Part shown: positions 56,848 to 64,000 of the stretch, piece by piece
Layout: each line of letters opens with the position of its first letter
Numbering within the stretch: position 1 is the stretch's first letter
Origin: JAVJUV01 sp040220415
Lineage (GTDB): Bacteria > Pseudomonadota > Alphaproteobacteria > Rhodobacterales > Rhodobacteraceae
Direction: 5' to 3'
Length of the DNA: 64,000 nt
NCBI GenBank assembly: GCA_040220415.1
Contig: JAVJUV010000102.1
Coordinates: 124,001-188,000, forward strand
Position numbers and translations under genes: made by a program
Notes under the pieces: generated by a model
What the model was told of the DNA's origin: nothing
The model's database searches: none
The model's input: the letters and a program-made list of their open reading frames with translations, nothing else

Positions 56848-57608
56848 CAGGGACCACCGAAGACCAGTTTCTCGGAGGTCGGCTTCGCGTCCGCCAACCG
56901 CTGTCGGGGTATCGCGCCGGTGTCGATCCGGTGCTGCTTGCCGCCAGCGTTCCCGCCAAACGCGGCCAGCGTGTACTTGAGCTTGGAACCGGAAGCGGCG
57001 TCGGGCTTCTCTGTCTGATGTGCCGCGTGCCGGGTCTGGATGGCGTCGGTCTCGAGCGTGATGCCGGCATGGCCGCCCTGGCCGCGGCCAACATGGCGGC
57101 GAACGACGTGGGCGCACGCATCGTCGAGGCCGATCTCCGGCAGATGCCTGCCGATATCCGCGCCACTTCGTTCGACCATGTCCTGGCGAATCCGCCGTTC
57201 TTCGACCGGTCCGGCGGCAGCCCCGCCCGAGAGGCCGGACGCGAAGCCGGACGCGGACAGGAAACGCCCCTGTCCGACTGGACGGAGGCTGGTGTGCGCC
57301 GCCTGAAACCCGGCGGGTTGCTGAGCGTGATCCAGCGAATGGAGCGCCTGCCCGAGATGCTTGCCAGTCTTGACAGCCGGCTTGGCGGCATCATCGTACT
57401 GCCGCTGGCGGCACGGATGAGACGCGAAGCCAAGCTGTTCATTCTTCAGGCAAAAAAAGGGGGGAAAGGCCGATTTCGCCTCTTGCCGCCATTCATCCTG
57501 CACGCCGGACCGAAACATGTCGCAGATGGCGACGATTACACCCCCGAAGCCTCGGCGATCCTGAGAGACGGTGCACCTCTTGATCTGACCCAATTAATGA
57601 ACACGTAA
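56844..57608 (+). CDS. TrmN6-like tRNA/protein N6-adenine methyltransferase
   Basis: 254 residues, class I SAM methyltransferase. SAM motif RVLELGTGSGVGLLCLM, then the catalytic NPPF motif in LANPPFFDRSGGSP, which marks N6-adenine methylases of the YfiC/TrmN6 type that modify A37 of tRNA1-Val. The opening TEDQFLGGRLRVRQP with later GYRAGVDPVLLAAS is the usual family start. It overlaps the DUF2007 gene by 4 bases. The precise nucleotide target is inferred from family, not proven. Confidence 0.88.
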   Translation: MTGTTEDQFLGGRLRVRQPLSGYRAGVDPVLLAASVPAKRGQRVLELGTGSGVGLLCLMCRVPGLDGVGLERDAGMAALAAANMAANDVGARIVEADLRQMPADIRATSFDHVLANPPFFDRSGGSPAREAGREAGRGQETPLSDWTEAGVRRLKPGGLLSVIQRMERLPEMLASLDSRLGGIIVLPLAARMRREAKLFILQAKKGGKGRFRLLPPFILHAGPKHVADGDDYTPEASAILRDGAPLDLTQLMNT

Positions 57609-57708
57609 GTTTCATGGCCCTACTCTGAGAGGCCAGAATTAACCGCACGTGACACGAATCGCGTTTCGTGCTGGACTGAAGGCATTGATCATAGAGAGGA
57701 GTACGAAA

Positions 57709-57882
57709 ATGAGTCTGAGTTCGCACCTGCAGGAACTCCGGAAGAAGCACGAACATCTCTCAATCGAAGTGGAAGAGGCCCAGCGCAGCCCCGCTGTCGA
57801 CGATCTTCAGATCACCGCGCTCAAAAAGCAGAAACTCAAGATAAAAGAGGAAATCGAGCGGCTTTCAGCCTCAACGCATTAA
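57709..57882 (+). CDS. DUF465 / YdcH-family small coiled-coil protein
   Basis: 57 residues, all helix. MSLSSHLQELRKKHEHLSIE and the end LKKQKLKIKEEIERLSAS fit DUF465. AGAGGAGT lies 7-14 bases before the ATG at 57709. The longer in-frame start 60 bases upstream has no ribosome site. Function unknown; such proteins occur in many proteobacteria. Confidence 0.85.
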   Translation: MSLSSHLQELRKKHEHLSIEVEEAQRSPAVDDLQITALKKQKLKIKEEIERLSASTH

Positions 57883-57961
57883 GCCCAGAGATCCTTGGCC
57901 GGTTGTCACAAGGCGACGTCCGGCCGCAAATCACCGCGCATTGGCGCTTGTGGAAGAACAA

Positions 57962-57983
57962 GGGCCGATCCACGGATCGGCCC
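57962..57983 (-). terminator. Terminator for phbA-phbB
   Basis: Nine-bp stem GGGCCGATC / GATCGGCCC with a four-base loop. Read on the minus strand it is followed by TTGTTCTT, and it lies 29 bases after the phbB stop. On the plus strand there is no T run. Confidence 0.8.
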
Positions 57984-58012
57984 AGCCATTGTTCAGCGAT
58001 TTGCTTCCGGCA

Positions 58013-58735
58013 TCACACGAAGAACTGCGCCCCGTTGGCGGAGATCGTTGATCCGTTTATGAACCCGGCATCATCCGAGGCCAGGAACACCACGCAGCGC
58101 GCGATTTCCTCGGGCTCGCCCAGACGCCCGGCCGGGATCTGCGCAATGATCGATTCTCGCACTTTCTCGGGCACCGCCATGACCATTTCGGTCGCGATGT
58201 AGCCGGGGCAAACCGCGTTCGCGGTGATTCCGGCGCGCGCGCCCTCCTGTGCCAGCGACTTGACGATCCCCAGATCGCCGGCCTTGGTCGCGGCATAGTT
58301 GACCTGCGCGAACTGGCCTTTCTGGCCGTTGATCGACGAGATCACGATGACGCGGCCGAATTTGCGTTCGCGCATTCCCGGCCAGATCGGATGGACCGTG
58401 TTGAAGACGCCGGTAAGGTTCGTGTCGATGACCTCTTTCCACTGCTCTGGCGTCATCTTGTGGAACGGCGCATCGCGCGTGATGCCGGCATTCGCCACGA
58501 CCACGTCGATCGGCCCCAGGTCGGCCTCGACCTGCGCGATACCGGCCTTCGATGCCTCGTAGTCGGCCACGTTCCATTTATAGGTCTTGATCCCGGTCTC
58601 GGCGGTGAAGGCAGCGGCCTTCTCGTCGTTTCCGGCATAGGTTGCGGCAACCTCATAGCCCTCGGCCTTCAGCGCCTTTGAAATCGCCTCGCCAATACCA
58701 CGCGAGCCTCCGGTGACCAGTGCAACACGGCCCAT
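58013..58735 (-). CDS. phbB: Acetoacetyl-CoA reductase
   Basis: 240 residues, the family length. NADPH-dependent second step of polyhydroxybutyrate synthesis. NADP motif VALVTGGSRGIGEAISKAL, VVVANAGITRDAPF and the catalytic Tyr/Lys in FAQVNYAATKAGDLG; the Ser is in VIVISSINGQKG. The start is the ATG at 58735 with GGAGGAAAAC directly before it. It lies 82 bases after phbA, with its own ribosome site, and the pair ends in a terminator. Confidence 0.96.
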   Translation of the reverse strand: MGRVALVTGGSRGIGEAISKALKAEGYEVAATYAGNDEKAAAFTAETGIKTYKWNVADYEASKAGIAQVEADLGPIDVVVANAGITRDAPFHKMTPEQWKEVIDTNLTGVFNTVHPIWPGMRERKFGRVIVISSINGQKGQFAQVNYAATKAGDLGIVKSLAQEGARAGITANAVCPGYIATEMVMAVPEKVRESIIAQIPAGRLGEPEEIARCVVFLASDDAGFINGSTISANGAQFFV

Positions 58736-58817
58736 GTTTTCCTCCTCCAATGTTCTTGGAATATAGTTACTTGGATGGTTCAGGCGACGCAATCATATTG
58801 CGCCGCCATCTGGCGCA

Positions 58818-59993
58818 TCAGGGGCGTTCGACGCACATCGCGACGCCCATGCCGCCACCGATACACAGCGTGGCAAGGCCCTTCCTGGCGCCACGGCGTT
58901 TCATCTCGAACAAGAGTGTATTCAGAACGCGGCAGCCCGATGCGCCGATCGGGTGACCGATGGCGATGGCGCCGCCGTTCACGTTCACGATCGACGGATC
59001 CCAGCCCATGTCCTTGTTCACGGCGCAGGCCTGTGCGGCGAAAGCCTCGTTGGCCTCGACCAGGTCAAGGTCCGACACTTTCCAGCCCGCCTTCTCCAGC
59101 GCCTTGCGGCTGGCATGGATCGGGCCGACGCCCATGATCGACGGATCGAGACCGGCGGTCGCGTAAGAGACGATGCGGGCCAGCGGTTCGATCCCGCGCT
59201 TCTCGGCCTCGTCGGCGCTCATCAGCAGCGTTCCGGCCGCGCCATCGTTGATGCCGCTGGCGTTCGCCGCGGTGACAGAGCCGTCCTTGGTGAAGGCCGG
59301 GCGCAGTTTCTGCATGTTCTCGATGGTCGCGCCGTGGCGGATGTACTCGTCCTTGTCGACCACGATATCGCCCTTGCGGGTCTTCACCGTGAACGCCACG
59401 ACCTCGTCATCGAACTTGCCGGCCTTCTGCGCGGCCTCGGCCTTGTTCTGGCTGGCCAGCGCGAACTCGTCCTGCTGCTCGCGGCTGATCTGCCATTGCT
59501 CGGCCACGTTCTCGGCGGTCTGACCCATGTGATAGCCGTTGAAGGCATCCCACAGACCGTCCTTGATCATCGAGTCGATGAACTTCATGTCACCCATCTT
59601 GTGACCCGCCCGCAGGTTCTGCACGTGGGGACTCATCGTCATGTTCTCCTGCCCGCCGGCGGCGACGATCGACGCATCGCCCAGCATGATGTGCTGTGCG
59701 CCAAGCGCGACCGCACGCAGGCCCGAACCGCACACCTGGTTGATGCTCCAGGCGGCGCTTTCGACAGGAAGACCGGCGTTGACATGCGCCTGGCGTGCCG
59801 GGTTCTGGCCCTGGCCGGCAGTCAGAACCTGCCCCAGGATCGTTTCGCTGACATCGGCTTTCTCGATACCGGCGCGCTCGACAAGCGCTTCCAGAACGGC
59901 CGCGCCCAGATCATGGGCAGGTGTATTTGCAAACGAACCGTTGAAGCTGCCGACAGCTGTTCGTGCGGCAGAGGCAATTACGACATTGGTCAA
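58818..59993 (-). CDS. phbA: Acetyl-CoA acetyltransferase (beta-ketothiolase)
   Basis: 391 residues from the TTG at 59993. Condenses two acetyl-CoA, the first step of PHB synthesis. Nucleophile Cys in NQVCGSGLRAVALG, His in AIGHPIGASGCRVLNTLL and the second Cys in LATLCIGGGMGVAM. The TTG start is chosen because GGAGGAAAACCC is placed ideally before it and the length matches other PhbA enzymes; the frame continues 27 bases upstream only by chance. A TGC-rich palindrome upstream may bind PhaR. Confidence 0.95.
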   Translation of the reverse strand: MTNVVIASAARTAVGSFNGSFANTPAHDLGAAVLEALVERAGIEKADVSETILGQVLTAGQGQNPARQAHVNAGLPVESAAWSINQVCGSGLRAVALGAQHIMLGDASIVAAGGQENMTMSPHVQNLRAGHKMGDMKFIDSMIKDGLWDAFNGYHMGQTAENVAEQWQISREQQDEFALASQNKAEAAQKAGKFDDEVVAFTVKTRKGDIVVDKDEYIRHGATIENMQKLRPAFTKDGSVTAANASGINDGAAGTLLMSADEAEKRGIEPLARIVSYATAGLDPSIMGVGPIHASRKALEKAGWKVSDLDLVEANEAFAAQACAVNKDMGWDPSIVNVNGGAIAIGHPIGASGCRVLNTLLFEMKRRGARKGLATLCIGGGMGVAMCVERP

Positions 59994-60052
59994 GGGTTTT
60001 CCTCCATCTGGCATGACCACGCAGGTGACTCACCTGCGCGGGTTGCGCGGAC

Positions 60053-60070
60053 ACTATGCAATTGCAGCAT
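60053..60070 (-). promoter_or_regulatory. TGC-rich palindrome upstream of phbA, candidate PhaR site
   Basis: TGCAATTGCA (60057-60066) is a perfect palindrome. On the minus strand it reads CTGC-AATT-GCAT, one base from the CTGC-N4-GCAG pattern reported for PhaR in Rhodobacter/Paracoccus. It lies 64-73 bases upstream of the phbA start. Binding is not shown. Confidence 0.4.
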
Positions 60071-60118
60071 CATAAACAACCGACACGACGTCACCCTTTG
60101 TGCATGGCAGGTCTGCGC

Positions 60119-60988
60119 TTACCGCCCGTAATAAATCCCGACGACGTGGCGGGCCTCGGCGAAGAAAAGCCAGCGTTGGATCAGGACGCCCGTCAGGTGC
60201 GACAGCACCGCCAGAATCGCCAGGATGTGATGAAACGGCAGGATCAGCAGCAGAACCGGCAACGCGAAGGCAAGGAACAGCGAGATGACTTTCAGGGTTG
60301 CGGCGTGTTTGCGCCCGACACGGAACACCATTTCCTTGGTCAGATAGTTCGACCCTGTATGCGGCGGCTCGAACGCGCGCACCTTGCCGATACCGCCCAG
60401 GCCGGTGGCCGTCGCGATATTCGTGTCCGAGGTTCTTTCCCGGCGATCCTGGTCGGCCCAGGCAATGATCTGGACGATCCCGACCAGCGGAAACAGCCAA
60501 AGCGCCAGCGAGACGCGCCCGGTCAGCAGCGCGCCGCCTGCAAGCGCGTAACCCAGGAACAGCGCCGGCGGCGACCAGTGGTTCCAGCGCGGCACCGTGC
60601 GCATCTGGGTATAGATCATCGAGGTCGAAAAGACGGTGGCCAGGGCCAGCAGGCCCCCCGCAATGCCGAAGATCCGCCAACGCATGTCGAAGAAGACCAG
60701 CCCGATGGCATAGAGACCCATCAAGACCAGCGTCAGCACGGCAAGCCAGGCCTCGCGCGACAACCAGGAGGACCGCCACTGCGAGAACGCCTTCAGCGCC
60801 CGCTCGGGGTGACCCAGGTGGAAGGCCGATGCGACCAGCCCGCCGCTTGCCAGGGCGAAGGCGATCAGGAAAAACCAGAAGGCCACCCATCCCCGCGGTG
60901 CGGGAACGTCTAGCCCAAGGAACGCCAGCATCCCGAAGCCAAGTCCGGACAATGTCGTGAAAAGAATGATCGAAAGCGCCGGATGCAT
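60119..60988 (-). CDS. soeC: Membrane anchor subunit of a sulfite dehydrogenase-like molybdoenzyme (DmsC/SoeC type)
   Basis: 289 residues with about 8 membrane helices, the DmsC/YnfH family. The family's LHPALSI-like opening (MHPALSIILFTTLSGLGFG), then ASAFHLGHPERALKAFSQWR and MIYTQMRTVPRW are seen. It transfers electrons between the iron-sulfur subunit and the quinone pool. It overlaps soeB (4 bases or fewer) and ends the operon. Distinguishing SoeC from DmsC relies on the partner genes. Confidence 0.8.
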   Translation of the reverse strand: MHPALSIILFTTLSGLGFGMLAFLGLDVPAPRGWVAFWFFLIAFALASGGLVASAFHLGHPERALKAFSQWRSSWLSREAWLAVLTLVLMGLYAIGLVFFDMRWRIFGIAGGLLALATVFSTSMIYTQMRTVPRWNHWSPPALFLGYALAGGALLTGRVSLALWLFPLVGIVQIIAWADQDRRERTSDTNIATATGLGGIGKVRAFEPPHTGSNYLTKEMVFRVGRKHAATLKVISLFLAFALPVLLLILPFHHILAILAVLSHLTGVLIQRWLFFAEARHVVGIYYGR

Positions 60989-61737
60989 CAGCCAAGTTTC
61001 TCCAGCGTACGGTCCAGCCAGCCAAGGAAACCCTTCGGTTCCTCGGCCACGGGTTCCAGGTACGGTGCAAGTATGTCGTATTCCGGCTCTGCGTCGCGCA
61101 GGCGCGGCGGCAAGTAGCGGTTGACGGGCGCGGTTCCCTGCTCGGGCATCAGCTCGATGCCGCCGCGCTCGGCCACCAGCTTCGAGACGTCGCTCTCCGG
61201 ATCGGACAGATCGCCGAAATGCCGCGCACCCACCGGGCAGGTACGCACGCAGGCGGGCTCTCGGTCTTCCTCGGGCAGGTTCTCGTTATAGATCCGGTCG
61301 ACGCACAGCGTGCACTTCTTCATGACCTTTTCGGACGGGTCCATCTCGCGCGCGCCATAGGGACAGGCCCAGGCGCACAAGCCGCAACCGATGCAGTCGG
61401 TCTCGTTCACCAGGACGATGCCGTCCTCGACCCGCTTGTAACTGGCGCCTGTCGGGCAGACCGTGACGCAGGGCGCATCGGCGCAATGCAGGCAGGACTT
61501 CGGAAAGTGAAACAGTTGCGCAGGGCCGGCCTCGGGCTGGACCTCGTAGGAATGTATCCGGTTCAGGAAACTGCCGACCGGATCGGCGCCGAAGGCGTCC
61601 ACGTCGGCCAGCGGCGCGCCGTAATTCTCGGTGTTCCATCCCTTGCAGGCGGTCACGCAGGCGTGGCACCCGACGCAGGTATCAAGGTCGATGACCAGTC
61701 CCAGAGTCTTTTCGGTATACGAAGGAAGCGACGTCAT
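60988..61737 (-). CDS. soeB: Iron-sulfur subunit with four [4Fe-4S] clusters (SoeB type)
   Basis: 249 residues with four Cys-rich groups: CVGCHACVTACKGWN, SCLHCADAPCVTVCP, CIGCGLCAWACPYGARE, and CTLC...CVRTCP. This is the DmsB/PsrB/NrfC type that passes electrons from the molybdenum subunit to the anchor. No signal peptide, so it faces the cytoplasm, as for SoeB. ATGA overlap with soeA and a shared codon with soeC. SoeABC is preferred over DMSO reductase because the large subunit lacks a Tat signal in what can be seen and because of roseobacter sulfite oxidation; moderate certainty. Confidence 0.82.
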   Translation of the reverse strand: MTSLPSYTEKTLGLVIDLDTCVGCHACVTACKGWNTENYGAPLADVDAFGADPVGSFLNRIHSYEVQPEAGPAQLFHFPKSCLHCADAPCVTVCPTGASYKRVEDGIVLVNETDCIGCGLCAWACPYGAREMDPSEKVMKKCTLCVDRIYNENLPEEDREPACVRTCPVGARHFGDLSDPESDVSKLVAERGGIELMPEQGTAPVNRYLPPRLRDAEPEYDILAPYLEPVAEEPKGFLGWLDRTLEKLG

Positions 61738-64000
61738 GTTTCCACCTTCCTTCTGATTGTCTCGGGTCCCCGGCCGATCGGGCTTTGCTGGGGCGGGTGC
61801 GACGGTTGCGTTTCTTCCAGGGCGTCGACCTTCTCGATTTTCACCCGCAGGTCGAACCATGCCGCCTGACCGGTGATCGGGTCGGAGTTGGCCCAGCGCA
61901 GGCCGTCGCCCTTGGGCGGCAAAAGCTCGTGGATGATATGGTTCAGCAGAAAGCCCTTGGTCGCTTCCGGCGCTTCTGGCGACAGCGCCCAGGCGCCCTT
62001 GCGCTTGCCGATGGCGTTCCAGGTCCAGATCGTGTTCTCGTTCAGCGCCGCCATGTGGGCGACCGGCACCACGATCTCGCCATGCGGAGAGGTCACCCGC
62101 GCCCAGTCGCCTTCCGAGAACCTGTTCGCCTCCCAGATCTTCGTCGGCACATAAAGCGGGTTTCGCCCGTGGATTTGCCGCAGCCACGCGTTCTGCGAGC
62201 CCCAGCTGTGATACATCGCCATCGGCCGCTGGGTCAGGGCATGGACGGTAAACCGGTCATCGGCATCCGAGAACGGAGGATACCAGACCGGCAGCGGATC
62301 CATCGTCCGGGCATACCGCGCCTTCAGATGTTCAGGCGGTGACAGCCGGTGCTTTCCCTCGGCGGCAAGCTGGAACCGGCGCAACGGCTCGCACCAGAGC
62401 GTGAAGAGATACGGGGCCGGCTTGTCGAACAAGCCAATCTTCACCGCCCAATCCTGGTAGGCGGCGTTCCAGGGTTTGTAGAACTGCGCCTCTTCCGGGA
62501 TATGGGAAATCCAGAAGCTGCCGTTCTTCTTGTACTCCTCGATCTGGTTCGGGTTCGGCGCGCCGCGCCCGTGCTCGTCGCCATTCCCACGCCAGCCGGC
62601 CAGCGGCCCCACGCCGGGGCGGCGTTCGTGGTTCTGGATATAATCGGCGTAATCCGCGAATTTCTGGTTGCCGTCCTCGGTCACGAACCCAGGCAAGCCC
62701 AACCGCGCACCCAGATCGCACAGCACCGACTGGAACCCCCGCACGTCGCGGTCCGGTTCCACCACCGGCCAGCGGATCGCGTCCGCCGCCGCCTCGGCCT
62801 CGCAGATCGGGCGGTCCAGAAGCGAAATGCAGTCGTGACGCTCCAGATAGGTCGTGTCGGGCAGGATCAGGTCGGCATAGGCCACCATTTCCGAGGAATA
62901 GGCGTCCGAATAGATGATCCGCGGAATGACGTATTCACCATCCTCGTCCGTATCCGTCAGCATCTTCATCACGGCGGACGTGTTCATCGACGAGTTCCAC
63001 GCCATGTTCGCCATGTAGAGCATCATGGTGTCGATCCGGTAGGGATCGCCCGCATGCGCGTTCGAGATCAGCATGTGCATCAGCCCGTGCGCGCTCATCG
63101 GGTTTTCCCACGAAAACGCCTTGTCGATGCGTTTCGGCTGGTTGTTCTCGTCCACCAGCAGATCGTCGGGACCATGCACGAACCCCAGGTGGGGGCCATC
63201 CAGCGGCTTGCCCGGCGTCACGCCCGCATGGGGCTTGGGATGCGCTGTCGCGGGTTTGGGGTAGGGCGGTTTGAACCGGAAACCGCCGGGCACCTCGACG
63301 CTGCCCAGGATGATCTGCAACAGGTGCAGCGCACGGCAGGTCTGGAACCCGTTCGAATGCGCGCTGATGCCCCGCATCGCGTGGAAGCTGACGGGGCGGC
63401 CCACCATTGTCTTGTGCGTCTCGCCCCGGAAATCGGTCCATTCCTGCTCGATCTCGAAGGCCTCGTCGAAGGCGACGCGGGCAAGGTCGGCGGCGATGGC
63501 GCGGATGCGTTTGGCCGGAATGCCGATCTTCGGCGCGACCGTCTCGGGGGCATAGTCCTCAGACAGGTATTTCTCGGCCATGTGGTGCAGTACCGGGCGG
63601 TACGTCACCCCCGCGTGCCGCCAGAAGGCCGACAGGTCGGGCTTCACGCCGGGTTCGTCGAACGCCATCGGCTTGCCGGTGGCCCGGTCCACGACCAGCT
63701 TCTTGCCCGCTTCGTTCGTCAGGATCAGGCCATACTCGTCCGAGGCCTCGTCGCCGTTCACCAGGCAGGGCGCATCCGTGAAGCGCGCCAGGTAATCCAG
63801 GTCGATCCTTCCGGCCTTCATCAGGCAATGCACCAGCGACAGGATGAACAGCCCGTCGGTGCCCGGCGTGATCCCTACCCATTCGTCGGCCACGGCGTTA
63901 TAGCCCGTGCGGATCGGGTTCACGCCGATCACCTTGGCGCCCCGCGCCTTCAGCTTGCCGATCCCCATCTTGATCGGGTTGCTGTCGTGATCCTCGGCCA
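61734..64000 (-). CDS. soeA: Molybdopterin oxidoreductase catalytic subunit (SoeA-like), 5' end cut by window
   Basis: About 755 residues visible; the N-terminal part, with the [4Fe-4S] motif and any signal sequence, lies beyond position 64000. The frame stays open to the window end (encoding DHDSNPIKMGIGKL there). Seen: VIGVNPIRTGYNAVADEW (cofactor domain), SAHSNGFQTCRALHL, LILPDTTYLERHDC, and the C-terminal molydopterin dinucleotide domain (MYHSWGSQNAWLRQIHGRNP). In roseobacters this arrangement is the cytoplasmic sulfite dehydrogenase. A role with DMSO or thiosulfate is the main alternative. Confidence 0.78.
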   Translation of the reverse strand, partial: AEDHDSNPIKMGIGKLKARGAKVIGVNPIRTGYNAVADEWVGITPGTDGLFILSLVHCLMKAGRIDLDYLARFTDAPCLVNGDEASDEYGLILTNEAGKKLVVDRATGKPMAFDEPGVKPDLSAFWRHAGVTYRPVLHHMAEKYLSEDYAPETVAPKIGIPAKRIRAIAADLARVAFDEAFEIEQEWTDFRGETHKTMVGRPVSFHAMRGISAHSNGFQTCRALHLLQIILGSVEVPGGFRFKPPYPKPATAHPKPHAGVTPGKPLDGPHLGFVHGPDDLLVDENNQPKRIDKAFSWENPMSAHGLMHMLISNAHAGDPYRIDTMMLYMANMAWNSSMNTSAVMKMLTDTDEDGEYVIPRIIYSDAYSSEMVAYADLILPDTTYLERHDCISLLDRPICEAEAAADAIRWPVVEPDRDVRGFQSVLCDLGARLGLPGFVTEDGNQKFADYADYIQNHERRPGVGPLAGWRGNGDEHGRGAPNPNQIEEYKKNGSFWISHIPEEAQFYKPWNAAYQDWAVKIGLFDKPAPYLFTLWCEPLRRFQLAAEGKHRLSPPEHLKARYARTMDPLPVWYPPFSDADDRFTVHALTQRPMAMYHSWGSQNAWLRQIHGRNPLYVPTKIWEANRFSEGDWARVTSPHGEIVVPVAHMAALNENTIWTWNAIGKRKGAWALSPEAPEATKGFLLNHIIHELLPPKGDGLRWANSDPITGQAAWFDLRVKIEKVDALEETQPSHPPQQSPIGRGPETIRRKVET

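Noticed and set aside
60119..61737. DMSO reductase DmsBC
   Set aside because: Possible by family alone, but the cytoplasmic form and roseobacter context favour sulfite dehydrogenase. The missing N-terminus of the large subunit prevents certainty.

Overview
The window reads as core chromosome of a marine alphaproteobacterium of the Roseobacter group (Rhodobacteraceae). The evidence is uniform high GC, dense gene packing with many ATGA/TGATG overlaps, and a typical roseobacter gene set: DMSP lyase DddP, a putative SoeABC sulfite dehydrogenase, phbAB, ETF-ubiquinone oxidoreductase, and a BmpA-type ABC importer joined to xanthine dehydrogenase. I saw no insertion sequence, phage gene, CRISPR array, rRNA or tRNA. 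No gap between genes exceeds about 220 bases.

Layout. 1-9 kb: the end of gltB, a hairpin intergenic repeat, fadH, an SHMT-like PLP enzyme and a LysR regulator. 9-14.5 kb: OmpA-like, GNAT and molybdopterin-binding domain genes (minus strand), sfsA-map (plus), then a HExxH secreted protein and a dienelactone hydrolase (minus). 14.7-24.5 kb: one tightly overlapped operon, xdhA-xdhB-xdhC followed by ATPase, permease, a small unknown membrane protein, a second permease and the BMP binding protein. It ends in a strong terminator and looks like an uptake-plus-oxidation unit for purines. 24.5-31.5 kb: aldo/keto reductase, FAD amine oxidase, a solitary Hint protein, pyrF, clpB and a small membrane protein.

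31.5-36.1 kb: a HODM-type heme oxidase divergent from dddP. Between them lies a perfect 11-bp direct repeat with a 22-bp period. Then come a PepSY protein, a cytochrome b561-like protein, a membrane-anchored LuxR regulator and an SDR lacking the YxxxK pair. 36.1-38.6 kb: def-def-def-fmt on the minus strand with 4-bp overlaps; the third deformylase copy has lost its metal Cys and catalytic Glu. 38.7-48.6 kb: PatB/MalY lyase, SPFH/NfeD pair with a third membrane protein, Nudix, DinB with an N-terminal zinc ribbon, lytic transglycosylase, dapA, DMT exporter, a K+ channel-like protein and smpB. 48.7-57.9 kb: a matrixin with a Cys-rich tail, an unknown 2-TM protein, greA, ETF-QO, TPR protein, ispE, polyprenyl diphosphate synthase, DUF2007, a TrmN6-like methylase and a DUF465 protein. 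58-64 kb: phbA-phbB and the soeA(partial)-soeB-soeC operon, all on the minus strand.

How the genes fit together: several parts concern reduced sulfur and methylated compounds from the sea (DMSP cleavage, sulfite oxidation, possible N-demethylation) and carbon storage (PHB). Others salvage nitrogen (purine import and oxidation, glutamate synthase). The strongest leads are the purine operon with its embedded unknown membrane protein, the dddP promoter repeats, the PepSY/cytochrome/LuxR module and the degenerate deformylase.
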